Part shown: positions 36,081 through 47,839 of the stretch, one piece after another
Numbering within the stretch: position 1 is the stretch's first letter
Layout: every line of letters starts with the position of its first letter
Translations under genes and position numbers: made by a program
DNA from: Cryptomeria japonica
Lineage: Eukaryota > Streptophyta > Pinopsida > Cupressales > Cupressaceae
Reading direction: 5' to 3'
DNA length: 64,000 bases
Assembly (NCBI RefSeq): GCF_030272615.1
Contig: NC_081406.1
Span: 476,438,900 to 476,502,899, forward strand
Notes under the pieces: generated by a model
Database searches by the model: none
What the model saw: the letters and a program-made list of their open reading frames with translations, nothing else
What the model was told of the DNA's origin: nothing

Positions 36081-39000
36081 ATGGCTTCCTCCTCTGCTCC
36101 AAAATTTATTGCAAACCCTACTGTTATAGAAGTCGTGAAGTGCCCTAGGCCTATTTTTAAAATCATTCCCAAGATAGGGAAACAAGATGATTCCATAGGT
36201 GTTTTTTCAAAAATTCCAAAAGGTGTTGCATATGCTGAAGACCCTAGAATCTATATTCATTGCCATATTGAGGAATTAGGTTCTGAGGAAATATTGAAAA
36301 TGTTTAGAACTGTTATCTGTGATGAAAATGGAAATGTAAAACCCGAACACAAGGTAATTGAAACTTTAGGTTTTGTGGAGATCTTGGACATCCCTGATTT
36401 TCCTAAGGAGGTAGTAAGAATTGTCCTTAGCAGAGTTCATGGAGAATTCTTTTGGCTAGATTATGTTTGAAAAATCACTAAGGAAGCAGTTAGGGAAGTG
36501 ATTGGTTTACCCTCCACTGGTAGTAGACTAGATAAGACTAAGAAGGCTCCTAATAACACTGTGATGACATTAACAGGAGCAACATATGATAGCAAATCGC
36601 TGAGAGTAAATGATTTCAAAGATGAGAATGTCAAATTTATAAGCACGATCCTAGGTTACAAAACCACACATGCAAACTAACTCAACTCAGTATCTAGTCT
36701 TTGTATTAAAAGTGCATATGATATGGTGAATAATGATGCAAAAATAGATATATGTGAGTGGTTAAAGGATGAGTTAATAGACAACCTAAAAAAGATCAAA
36801 GGTGATAAGAAAGGTACTTTTTGTTTTTGCAATCTCCTGGTATGTCTGATGTTGTATCTCACAAAAGAGGTTCCCAGTATTGGAAAGAAAGACTTTGGTT
36901 ATGATATACCAGTAGGCAAACAACTGTTAGAAATTTTCACCGGTATGGGCACTGATAAGGATAAAAATATAACAGATTACTTCAAAAGATTCAAAGCAAA
37001 AATGAAAACAAGAGAGAGACTACCACAAAGTATTGTAGACAAGTATGAAAAAGAAATATGTTTTGTAATTAAAAAGGATGAAATCTAGATGGAGGTAGTT
37101 CTTCCTAGAACTGTATGGGTAACATAAATGGGGTATGAGGAAGATGTAAATATCATTGAAACATATGCTAAAGCCTTATTAGAAGCCCCTAGAGAACTAG
37201 AAGAAAAGGTTGTTGGTAGTGCAGAAACAATAGAAAGTGGTGTACAAACATTGAAACAGAGAAAGAGAAGAGAAAAATACATAAGGAGTGCATCTAAACA
37301 AGTAAAGGAAATAAAAGAAAATATCATGAACATAACTGGAATAAAGGAAAGTGATATGGAAGGATTACAACCAATGATCTGGAAGGATTACAACCGAAGG
37401 CACATCTCTCACCGGTTGGTACATCATTTGATAGTGAAATTCCTGCTAAGTTTAAAAGAGTTGATAGGAAAAGAAAACCATCACCGATACCCTCTCCTCC
37501 ACCCAAGAAAACAAGAACACCAAGGTAGAAGCAATAGGTAGTGAGACCACTGGCAAAGAAGTTGACACCAAAGAAGAAAATGCAACAACAAGTTATATCA
37601 CCTCTGGATAACTTATTGAGTGAGATAACTGATGACGGTAACTTAGCTAATGTTAGCAAACTGTACAATACATTCACTAATGAAGAAAAGGAAAGTATTG
37701 AGAATAGCATAATACTACATCTCGATATATACAAGAAAGTATTAATAGAAGTTGTAGATGATTTGCCAAGTGAATTGTACATGAGGTTAGATTCAAAGAG
37801 AATTGCAGTCATGGAGCTTGACAAGAAACTCAAGATTGAAAAACTACTAGCTATACATCCGGTCAATTCTGTAGAAGAAATTGATGAATTAATTAGTGAA
37901 GCTAACCGATCAGTTTTTGCAAGTGGACACCGGCATGTAAGCCTAATGGCTGGTAGAGTCAATGAAATTGCAAAAGAAACAACAGACAAATGGGATATCT
38001 TCTTTGTAGACAAGGAAAAATAGGAAGAGTTGAACAAACCTAAGAAAACTTTCAAGGTTTATCAGAAGGACAGAGACAAGGGGAAAGGTAAAGTAGGTGG
38101 ATTACCAAACATAAAAGTAACTAACAACCTACCACCACCTTTGGTTACTTCACTGGTACAGATTGATAATACACTGACTACTGAAGATGTTGACACAACA
38201 CATGAGGATACTAACCCTGAGTTAGAAATTTTGTTCACCATGAACATTGATACTCAGGAAGTAAACATTGTAGTTGATAAGGAGAACATAGAGGAAAGAA
38301 AAATGATATTGCTACTGAGCAACTGACAGATAATATTGAGGTTGGAACATAGGCAGATAATATTGGAGTTGAGACACAAGTAGAACAAGCTGAGCATTTA
38401 GTGGAAACATTGGATACTGGAATGGTTATTGATAATATTAATGCAAGCACTAAGAAACCTGCAGAGACAGTAACTGAGACACCAGCAATGGATAACACAG
38501 AAAAACAAACTAAGAAACTGACAGAGTCACAGGTACACATTGAGGTAGTGAAACCAGTAATCACAGAGAAACCAAAACCATTGCTAGTGGAAACGCAAAC
38601 ACAGATTAACCCACCAAAGGTTGATTCAAGCAAAATGGTTACTCCAACCGGAAGCATAGAAATTGTAAAGGTAGTTGGCCAGACATTTGGTACTTCACTA
38701 ATAGAATTTAGACCTACTAATGTGACTGAAGTACTTCTGGATTCAATAAAGAAAATAACAGATTGTAATGCATTGGCCTATAAGGCAATTGATGACACAA
38801 TTCCTATTCTTAATTTGATTGCACCCAAATGTAATGTAGATAATGTAAAGGATTCTTTAGGTCTGTTAGACACATTGTCTAAATATATTACTGGTAATAT
38901 ACTGACAATTGATCAAATAAATGAGGAAACATTCAAGGAGAAAATGGAAAAGGAAAAAGGAAAATTCTTTGAGGACATAATAAACAAGTGCACGGAACAC

Positions 39001-39462
39001 ATCAATACACTTTTACCGGCACTAAATAAAAAAAATTTGGAATATAAGGAACTGTACAGAGATACTTTCAAGACAAATCTGTTGATAATTAACATTGATA
39101 AGGAAATTAGAAAAGTTGAAAAGGAGATAAACGATGTAGCTGATAATATCATTGGTTCATCTAAACCTATATCAGTTATTGAGCAAGAAATTGCTAGATT
39201 TGAAGAAAAACTGGAGAAAATAGAGAAAGAGAAAGAAAGGATCAAGGGAAAAGCCAGAGAGCTTAAGTGCAAACTCAGTCCTAAGCTAGATAACCTTATC
39301 TCTCTAAGGAAAGAAAACTCAGAGGCATTAATTCAAGGACAAAAGACACCGGAGGAACATATGCATCATCTCACCGGTACAATACAGAGAACTGAGGCAA
39401 CTATGAAGGACAATAACAGGTTTATACAGAGCTTAAACTTGGTATTAGCAGACGTATTCTAG
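36081..39462 (+). pseudogene. A1 ORF2: long protein of unknown family
   Basis: It opens MASSSAPKFIANPTVIEVV and runs about 1100 codons with stops at 36468, 36678, 37086 and 37125 and frameshifts near 37390 and 38300. The N-terminal third is globular and includes KEAVREVIGLPSTG, FCFCNLLVCLMLYL, KDFGYDIPVGKQL and YFKRFKAKMKTRERL. A basic Pro-rich stretch (KRKPSPIPSPPPKK) follows, then a Thr/Val-rich acidic part and a long coiled-coil C-terminus. B ORF2 shares the DIPV..Q and YF..F..KMR..LRL blocks; A2 shares the C-terminus. The KEAVREVIGLP pattern recalls plant transposon-associated domains of the plant-mobile-domain type, but that is only a hint. No catalytic motif is seen. Confidence 0.7.
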
Positions 39463-39697
39463 ATTGTAACCAACCGGTTACAAAGTTCAAGTTGAAATTT
39501 TGCACTCATTTGACAATTTTTGACAACCTTTGTCATTGATGTCAAAGGGGGAGTAGTGGATAGAGAAAAATGGTTATCAGAGGAGATCATCTGCTTAGGG
39601 GGAGCACACATTTTTGGTAAATTTTTGGACTTCATTTTTGGAAACAGATTTTTGGATTTTTCTCATGAGTGTTGCCATCAATGCCAAAGGGGGAGAT
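39463..39697 (+). other. 3' UTR and polypurine tract of A1
   Basis: Three purine boxes: CAAAGGGGGAG (about 39543-39553), TTAGGGGGAG (about 39595-39605) and the tract AAAGGGGGAGA (39686-39696) next to the LTR. GCCATCAATGCC precedes the last. Confidence 0.8.
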
Positions 39698-40462
39698 TGT
39701 TGGCATTCTACACTCTAGTGAGAAATGACAGTGTTGTCATTAATGGAAACCTACTAGCAAACTTTAGGCACTAGCACCGATAGGCATTAGCACTGGCAGA
39801 CACTTCACCGACAATGACAACAATGTATACCGGCACTCCAGCCGATAGGAATAAGGTTTTGTTTATTGTATTTAATTGTAAATATCTTTTGTAAAGCCGA
39901 CATGGCATATTTTAATAAGACTCATATATGTATGGGATCTTGTAAATCATTTTAGAATGATGTACACATGGTAGAAGTGATGAGTGAATATTAAGGCATA
40001 TTTTGTATAAGGTTTATGGTTATAGTATGAGCTTAAACTGGTACTGAACCTGGCATACCAGATTCTAAATTGTAGTAGTACATTATATTGGATTTTAATA
40101 ATCCATTTTGTAAGTTAGTGAGACTTCCCTTTTGTGATTGAGTAGTGATCTCTAGGTAGTTGGCCTTCTTGCATGTGCAGGCCCCTCTTGTAAGTAATAT
40201 CCATTCATTGGCCAGTGAGTGAATATTGTGGGTCACAAATCCCATCGAGGTTTTTTCCACACCGGGTTTCCTCGTTAAACATCTTGTGTTATGGTGTGTT
40301 TTCTATGTTGTCTTTACTGTTCATATTTACTGCATTAATTCTTGTTTACTAGTACACTGTTTTGGAATGCAAAATACTTAATAAGGTTAAATATTCTACA
40401 AACTGGTTAGATATTGATTCACCCCCCTCTCAGTATCTTTGGGACTATCATTAATCCTAACA
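39698..40462 (+). repeat. 3' LTR of A1
   Basis: TGTTGGCATTC to ATCCTAACA, followed by TACAT. Confidence 0.95.
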
Positions 40463-40712
40463 TACATATCCATTTTTTTATCAACCATAACATTTATGCA
40501 TCCATACATGAAATTATCATAGTAATTTGCATAGCTACAAGAATATTTAGCCAAAATAATACAAGGTTCGGCAAGTTCGGTTAATATTCAATATGCACAT
40601 AGTCAAAACTCTAATATACCCTATGACCTTCACATTGTCCAATTATGTAGCTTAAAACATAAGAAAAACTTATCAGTCATAAACATAAAAGATGTATTAT
40701 TTTAGCTCATCA
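40463..40712. other. H, right end piece
   Basis: Non-coding and AT-rich. It ends GCTCATCA, after which 14 bp of the copia reverse transcriptase of C remain before B. Confidence 0.45.
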
Positions 40713-40726
40713 CTAGGCTCTTGGGG
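40713..40726 (-). pseudogene. 14-bp remnant of the C reverse transcriptase
   Basis: The minus strand reads CCCCAAGAGCCTAG, which continues QAP (47384) as P-R-A and then TAG where TGG (W) is expected in the copia QAPRAWY/F block. The first five bases are the target duplication of B. Confidence 0.55.
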
Positions 40727-41856
40727 TGATAGACTTATAAAGCATTGAGAGGGGGGGGGGTGAATCAGTGATAGCAAAAATAATAACACTTTAAACCTAG
40801 ACTGGTAAAAACAATTAACCAGTTTACTTAAGACTTTGCCTGCAATTTAAAGTGTTATAAAAGAATTCACAATAAGTAAAGCATTCACCATAACATGAGC
40901 ATTTATACATGGAAAACCCACCTAGGAAAAACCACAGTGAGATGGGACTCACAAGCTAACTATCTGCAGAAATAGGTAAATGACCAGTTAAGGTCTACAA
41001 AGTTCTTTGTTGGGAGAGAATCATGTTAGATATTCCAATGACCTGTTAGGATCTATACTTGGTTAAAGGTAATACCCTATTAGGAGTAATCTCGGTAGAG
41101 GATTTCAAATCCAAACTAATGGATCACCTGGTTAGAGGATTTGTACAATGAAGCTTGTTAGAAATTACCCGATTAGAGGATTTGTTGTAGTGATTAGAAA
41201 ACAATAGGTGGTATGATCTAGAAATAGAACATCTTTCTTGTATAGATCATTTTCTGCTCACTCAATACTACATCACATACTTTGCAATTCACATCAACTC
41301 TAACTCTTAACACAACTCGTATCTTGCATCATAAAAATAGTTCATCATGATGTCTTTTTATAGACATTATATTTCATGTCGGCCTCAAGAACCTCATCAC
41401 AATTTCCTAGGTTTAGTGTATCTAGACAATCTTCCATAACATATCACAGATCATCACCAAAACTGTCAGTTAGAGATAACTCATCATGACCGGTGATAAC
41501 TCATCACATAATTTGTAAAACCAGTTTGAACATCGATACTGGTTGAGTGTTAACCACTTCCAACTCATATACCGATTGTCCTCCATTCATCTCCTTGTCG
41601 ATCTTCGCTGCATCTTGAAACTAGTAACAATGGAATTGACCAAAACCAATTGTCATTCCTGCATATATTGGTTGTCTACAAATACTGGTTTAGACACCTT
41701 CATACCGGTTGGACTTCTCTATACAAATGATACGAGTTTGCAATACAAAGACTTAGGAGTAGTACTGGTTGACTTAACTAATATGTGTGTGTATATGTGT
41801 TCCATCAATGACAACACATAAAGTCATCCAATACAAAAATCACCATCAAGCCAACA
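40727..41856 (-). repeat. 3' LTR of B
   Basis: On the plus strand TGATAGACTT to AAGCCAACA. It aligns with 46247-47383. Confidence 0.93.
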
Positions 41857-42069
41857 ATCTCCCCCTGTGGCATTGATGGCAACACATAGAAAATTCTAAG
41901 ACAACTAAGTGTGCTTACTCCCCCTTAACAATTAATACAAAATTTTACATCACATACATATTTCTACTCCCCCTTTGACAACAATACCAAATTGAAAAGT
42001 AAAATACATGTATATTACATCAAAATTTGCATAAAAAACTACATATATAAATATAAGAGTTTTTACAAT
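41857..42069 (-). other. Polypurine tract and 3' UTR of B
   Basis: The minus strand reads CCACAGGGGGAGAT directly before the LTR (41857-41870), preceded by GCCATCAATG. Further GGGGGA boxes occur near 41921 and 41970. No coding is seen. Confidence 0.75.
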
Positions 42070-44778
42070 GGAAGTCTTAAGAAAATGTCAATGAAATGAG
42101 ACTTCATCTGTTCAAAATCATTATCCCATGTCTATAACAATGTTTCAAAGATCTCAATACTTGTCATAACCTATGCAGCAAATTCTTCCATTGCATCCAC
42201 TGTGCTCATCTCTCATGTAGCCAAAATTGCTTCAGAATCCTTATATGCCCTTTGTAGAATTTCAAGTTTGGGGATCAACTGGTTCTTCAATTATTTTAAG
42301 GATCTGAATTTCTTAACATGTTCAAAGTCATAGACAACTAACAAATGTTGCAAAGTATTAACCGATTTGCCAACATCTAAAGCTAAATCTTGTACAGGGT
42401 TATATGTAGCACTTATCTGCTCTAGTTCTTTCTCTGTTTCTTCACGCATTTGGTTCAAATCACAATAGAAGAAATAAACTTTAGATATATTGGCCAAAAT
42501 TTTACCTCATTTTTCAATAGCAATTCTCAAAAGATATTTATTCACAAATAAAGCAATCTTGCCTTTATCTATATCTGACATTAGTTGCTCTCCCCTTTTC
42601 TTCCTATAACCTTTTTTAGCTAAGGTATGTGTTGCCTCTTCAAGTGATTTCATTTGGTCAGTAGCATTAGTAAATAGTTGTCCAATCTTGGCAATAGGGG
42701 TAGACAAATTACCAGTGTGAGTCTCTGATAGGAGTCTTGACAAAATGTCAACAACAATCTGGATTGTTTCTGCTTCTTTTCTCTGCTCTTTCAATCTTTT
42801 CTTTTGAGCCCTAGATTGCATAACATAAGAAATCTCCATAAGTTTAGATGCACTCAATTTGTATACATCAATTGGAGCTTGTATACTGATTGAGTCATCA
42901 TCATCATCAGTTTGTTGCTTCACCTTTGCTTTCTCCTGTTCATTCTTTTTCTCTTCAGTTTTCTTCTCTTCATCCTTTTTCTTTTTAGTCTCCTTCTCTT
43001 CAACCTCTTTCTCTGGTTTCTCTTTCTCTACCTCTATTTTTTTCTCCTGTGTAGCTGTAGTGACTAGTGTCAGTTGACTTTCAACTTGGTGTTCACTATC
43101 CAGTGGTGGTTGAATATCCACACTTGGTTCATTGAGTGGTGCTTAAGCTACTTCCTGTGTATCAGTAGTATCCGGTTGTTGTTTAGTTTCCTTAACTAGT
43201 TCAATGACATTACTGTTGTGTCAACAGAGTCCTGGATCTCTTCAGTGTCATCCACAAAGAATATAACCTGTGGAGAACTAGTGTCATCCTTATTTTTGAC
43301 AAGATAGACAACATCTGGTGTAATTAAATCTTCAGCATCTAGCTCCGGTGGAGCTCCAGTGTCAGTCTAACCAGGTTTATTATCATATCCTTTCAAAAGT
43401 GCATTAATTCTTTGAATATCCTTTGCCTCTTGAGTATCATTTTCAACTTCCTGAATTATTCGTACCAATAGTTTCATTCTCCTTGATCTTGAATTAAATT
43501 ATCCTTTAAATTTAGCAAGAAATGCTAATAATTCATCTAGAGACAACTCAGGAAAATATGAAATAAAAAATCTATCAATAATTTCTTGATCCTTATCTAC
43601 AACCATTTGCCATTTATTTTCAAGAATTAAATATAAATAATTAGAGATTTCCTTATGAATATCATGAGGTAACCGGTTATTTTGACATAGGTAATTGATT
43701 ACCTCTTGAATAATTTCTTGCTTCTGACCTTCATCAAATGAATCAAAATATTCCTTTAAATTATCAAAATGATTTTTCTTTAATAGCTTCAGAGTCCTAT
43801 CAAAATGACTCGCTGGCTTCCAAGATGTAACATCAATAGGAACATTTTGCTTAGGGATTTCCCCTACAGATTTAGATTTCTTACAGGTTGCCTTTAGCTT
43901 CTTCTGCTCTTCATCGGACTCAGTTCCCTCAGATTCTTCTTGAAGAATGATATGTCTACCTCTCTTCTTTGTTATAGTCTGCTTCTTTGCATATACTTTG
44001 GGTACAGGTTCCTTTTTTATTTGAATACTTCTAGTCACTCTTGTACCAATGCTTATAGAAGCTACTTTCTCAACTTTCTTCTTTTTCTCCTTGGCACTAC
44101 TGGGTTGAGTAGGTGCAATTCTTTCCTATTAAGTTCCCAGTATTTTCTTCTTCTTATCCTTAGGAGATGCCAAAAGGTTTTTGGCATAACTGATTAACAA
44201 GTCATAGTTGACTTCATAACTCATTTCTTCCATCTATTCTTCTCTAGGTTCAATGGCATCCATAAGGTAAAAGTCGGTAGTTACAGTGAAATAGATGTCT
44301 TTTTCAAAGTGTTTCACCACTTCATTGGATAGCCTTAATCTCATTCTCATCTTCTTTTGAAACTCATTAAAATATTTTTTCATTGCAACAGGAAATGTGT
44401 TCTTCACAGCCTTAATGCTATTCTTGATTTGGGTTGTAACCGGTATGTCCTTGGACCATTGAATATCACCAATTCCTGGAATGAAATTTTGAAAGTAGAA
44501 GAATAAACCAATCAACAGTTGACCATATTTAAACTTTTGACTGTTGTCCTTCTTAATAGCTTATAAGTTTAGCATCAATTGACTTCTCATTGCCTCACAC
44601 AAATCATAATATGCATTCTCTTCCATCATCCTGTAAGCGGCATGCATAGTAGCAGATGGTATACTATTCATCCTACTGGAATGGAATATTCAATAGCCAA
44701 TAACCATTGTTGCAAATCTAACTCCATAGCTTCCACAGTAATCATAAGACTCTCTGCAAGTATAGATGACGATGCCAT
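42070..44778 (-). pseudogene. B ORF2: long protein of unknown family
   Basis: It starts MASSSILAESLMITVEAM at 44778, echoing the MASSS start of A1. After a frameshift the N-terminal part reads YGQLLIGLFFYFQNFIPG, KDIPVTTQIKNSIKAV, KYFNEFQKKMRMRLRL and KHFEKDIYFTVT, homologous to A1 ORF2. A basic linker (KEKKKKVEKV, KKRGRH) follows, then a helical block (43499-43990), a very charged Glu/Lys stretch (KPEKEVEEKETKKKKD) and a coiled-coil tail (EKELEQISATYN). Stops occur at 44231, 43497, 42504 and others. Function unknown; about 900 codons. Confidence 0.68.
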
Positions 44779-45273
44779 TCTAGATAATCTTGACTCGAGA
44801 GAGATATTAACAAAAATACCTTATTTCTTCACACTAGTAAGGTTATTGGTTGATCTCTTATATGCACATCTGATTCGCCTTTCCTTATCTTCAAATCCGA
44901 TTCAAATTTTGATCCATAGCACAAATCTGTTCGCAATCAGATCACAATGCTATGTTTCACTATGCAAGTGCTCACAAATTCTTCTTCGAATGCAATTAGG
45001 GTAAAAATAACAGTAAAAATTTCTTTTATTAACTTACCCACTACATTAATTACACTACCGATAGGGTAACAAAGCCTAATTTACTACTTAACAAACTCTC
45101 TTATACTGATAGGTATATAACTAGTTGGCAATCCTTAGAAAACTGATAGGTAATAATATAAAAAATTCTCATGTTATAACTCAAAATGCAAAACTCTCTT
45201 GCATTACACTCTTCAAGGGGTCAAAAAATAGATTTACTGTTATGCTCCCCTTAGGCTTGTTGAAAATCTCAGT
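44779..45273 (-). other. Spacer between gag and ORF2 of B
   Basis: No open frame is supported. It is AT-rich, with TATA-like strings on the minus strand near 45110-45125 and a GGTAAGTTAA near 45035. Confidence 0.4.
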
Positions 45274-46184
45274 TCACCGGTGTAGGATTCTCCACACTAG
45301 GTGAAGGGTTTGATTATTCTGCTGGCTTGTCCTCACTTTTCTTCTACCATATCCACATTCAGCTGATCTATGTCCATATATATTACATGTGTAACAATGA
45401 CCTTCAAATCTCCTAGACACATATATAGTATTAGCATTATAGCCTATGTATATATTAGATCTACTTCTACAAATATTAGCAGTATTTCCAGGTTTGTGAT
45501 AGATAAAGAAAAAAGGTTTGTAAGCTTTCTTACTGGTAGGCTTCTTAGCCTTAGGAGCAGTTTTACCTTCATGCATGTTGCTCTCTTGGTACCAGAAGAT
45601 TATCCTTTCTCAGATGCATTGAATCCTAATCCATATGTGTCACCTTTCATTCTCTAAGATTGGATCTATTCATCCAACATAGAGGAGCTCTTTTTAAATT
45701 TGTCAAGCTTCCCATTAGCCTTAGTAAGATCTTTGGCAAGATCTTCATTATGCTTGGTAAGAGTCTCTCTAAGAGACATTGCCATCTCAAGATCTAACTG
45801 TAATGCTTCTTTCTCTTCCTTCTCCTCTTGCAAATGTTCATGCAAAGCTGCATTTACCTGCTTGATCTTGGAAATCTCAGGATCTCTCTCTTTGATCAGG
45901 TCTTTAGCTACCCTCCTTGCTTCAAGTTCTTTTCTCATATGGATTGTTAGGGCTTCAATTTCTCTCCTTAGGTTTAGCTTTTCACCATTCAGTTTCTCCA
46001 CTTCTTCAGCTAGTGCATCAGTATTGGCCTCATATGAAGAACCGTTGTCAGAGATCTCCAATAATTGCTCAGTCAACTCTCTCCTCGTAACTTTTGAAGC
46101 TTTGAATCTACCTCTCATGGTTTCAAGTTCTTCCCTGGTTGCATCAAGTAATCTAGCCAGCTCTCTATAACTCATATCTCCCAT
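45274..46184 (-). pseudogene. B gag-like coiled-coil protein with zinc knuckle
   Basis: MGDMSYRELARLLDATREEL at 46184 opens a clean 173-codon coiled coil (ALAEEVEKLNGEKLNLRREI, LQEEKEEKEALQLDLEMAM) ending SSSMLDE with a stop at 45666. After stops and frameshifts, 45274-45576 holds a basic region and the intact knuckle CYTCNIYGHRSAEC; a second, FIYHKPGNTANIC, is degraded. The layout parallels A1 and D. It is assigned as gag-like by position and knuckle. Confidence 0.7.
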
Positions 46185-46232
46185 ACTGACTTTAGGGTTT
46201 CCTTCTAAGTGGATAGGCCTTAAGGAAGTTAG

Positions 46233-46244
46233 GCTCTGATACCA
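46233..46244 (-). other. Primer binding site of B
   Basis: The minus strand reads TGGTATCAGAGC, two bases from the LTR. Confidence 0.92.
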
Positions 46245-46246
46245 AT

Positions 46247-47383
46247 TGATAGACTTATAAATCACTAAGAGGAGGGGCTGAATCAGTGATAGAAAAAAAA
46301 TAACAACACTTTAAACCTAGACCGGTAAAAACAATTAACCATTTTACTTGAGACTTTGCATGCAATCCAAAGTGTTATAAAAGCATTCACAACAAGTAAA
46401 GCATTCACCATAACAGAAGTGTTTATACGTGGAAAATACAACTGGGAAAAACCATGGTGAGATGGGACTCACAAGTTAACTATCTACATAAATAGGTAAC
46501 TGATTGGTTAAGGTCTACAAAGTTCTCTATTGGGAGTGAATCCTGTTACATATTCCAATGCCCTATTAGGAGCTATACCTGGTTAAAGGTAATGCCCTAT
46601 TAGGAGTAACCTCGATAGAAGATTTCAAATCCAAACTAATGGATCACCTAGTTAGAGGATTTGTACAATGAATCTTGTTAGAGCTTAGCCAGTTAGGGGA
46701 TTTAACTATTGTAGTGATTAGAAAATAATAGGTGGTATGATCTAGAAATATCACATCTTTCTTGTATAGATCCTTTTCTTCTCACCAAATACTGCATCAC
46801 CAACATACTCTATAATTCACATCAACTCTAACTCTTAACACAACTTGCATCTTGGATCATAAAAATAGTTCATCACAATGTCTTTTTATAGACATTATAT
46901 TTCATGGCAACCTCAAGAACCTCATCACAATTTCCTAGGTTCAGTGTATCTGGACAATCTTCTATAACACATCATAGATCACCACCAAAACTATCAGTTA
47001 GAGATAACTCATCACGACTGGTGATAACTCATCACATAATTTGTAAAACCAGTTTGAACACCGATACCCATTGAGTGTTAACCACTTACAACTCATATAC
47101 TGATTGTCCTCCATTCCTCTCCTTATCGATCTTCACTACATCTCAAAATTAGTAACAATGGAATTGACCAAAATGAATTGTCATTCCTACATATACTGGT
47201 TTTCTACATATACCAATTTAGACACCTTCATATTGGTTGGACTTCTCTATACAAATGATACCGGTTTGCAATACAAAGACTTAGGAGTAGTACCGATTGA
47301 CTTACTAATATGTGTGTGTACATGTGTTCCATCAATGAAAACACATAAAGTCATCCAATACAAAAATCATCATCAAGCCAACA
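46247..47383 (-). repeat. 5' LTR of B
   Basis: The minus strand runs TGTTGGCTTG (47383) to AAGTCTATCA (46247). Inverted ends TG..CA are present. Confidence 0.93.
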
Positions 47384-47839
47384 TGGGGCTTGATTAAATC
47401 CATACAGTGCTTTATTTAATCTGTAAACCATATCTTTCTGATCTGTCAACTAAAATCCATCTGGTTGCTCAATATAAACTTCCTCTTCCAACTCTCCATT
47501 AAGAAAGGCTGACTTGACATCCATCTGACAAACTTTAAAATCTTTGTAAGCATCATAAGCAAGAAATAATCTAACAACTTCAATTCTAGCTATCAGAGCA
47601 AAAGTCTCCTCAAAATCAATTCCTTCCATCTGAGAATAACACTTACAAACAAGTCTTGCTTTATTCCTAATCACTTCACCTTTTTCATCCAATTTATTTT
47701 GAAAAACCCATTTAGTGCCCATTACATTTTTATCCTTAGGTCTGGGAACAAGAATCCATGTATTATTCATTTCAATCTAGTTCAATTCATCTTCCATTGC
47801 TTTAACCCAATTTTCATCTTTGCATGCTTCACTAACATC
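47384..47839 (-). pseudogene. C reverse transcriptase, N-terminal part
   Basis: DVSEACKDENWVKAMEDELN is followed by a stop, then [70 protein letters not shown] and the last block VYRLNKALYGFNQAP, where B cuts in. This is clear copia reverse transcriptase. It joins upstream to the integrase linker at 50838 (E2 in between) and downstream to 11775-10779. Confidence 0.9.

Larger units (their letters stand above)
33847..40462 (+). mobile_element. Element A1: complete non-autonomous LTR element with two ORFs
   Basis: LTRs of 750 and 765 bp begin TGTTGGCATTC and end ATCCTAACA, with exact 5-bp flanks TACAT (33842-33846, 40463-40467). The 6.6 kb unit holds an initiator-Met primer site, a gag-like ORF with zinc knuckles, a 3.4-kb ORF2 of unknown function, and a polypurine tract. 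No protease, integrase or reverse transcriptase motif is present. Mobilisation by copia enzymes is inferred from the shared primer and polypurine signals. Confidence 0.93.
11776..40712. other. Block H: unclassified insertion in C, itself hit by F and A1
   Basis: Between two parts of the C reverse transcriptase lies about 5.7 kb of non-coding sequence in three pieces (11776-16659, 33301-33846, 40463-40712), separated by F and A1. No LTR pair, primer site or protein motif is seen. The edges read ATGATTAAC on the left and CTCATCA on the right. The flanking C sequence is CCAAGCT on the left and CTAGGCT on the right, 5 of 7 matching, which may be a target duplication. The element type is undetermined; it could also hold more than one event. 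Confidence 0.4.
40727..47383 (-). mobile_element. Element B: complete non-autonomous LTR element with two ORFs
   Basis: LTRs at 40727-41856 and 46247-47383 are flanked by TGGGG (40722-40726, 47384-47388). The internal order on the minus strand is primer site, coiled-coil gag-like ORF with one good zinc knuckle, spacer, long ORF2, polypurine tract. No pol motifs are present. It is inserted in the reverse transcriptase of C after the QAP codons. It has the same architecture as A1 and D but different LTRs. Confidence 0.93.

Noticed and set aside
42859-43077. Ser/Phe-rich plus-strand open frame
   Set aside because: It is the antisense of the Lys/Glu-rich stretch of B ORF2.
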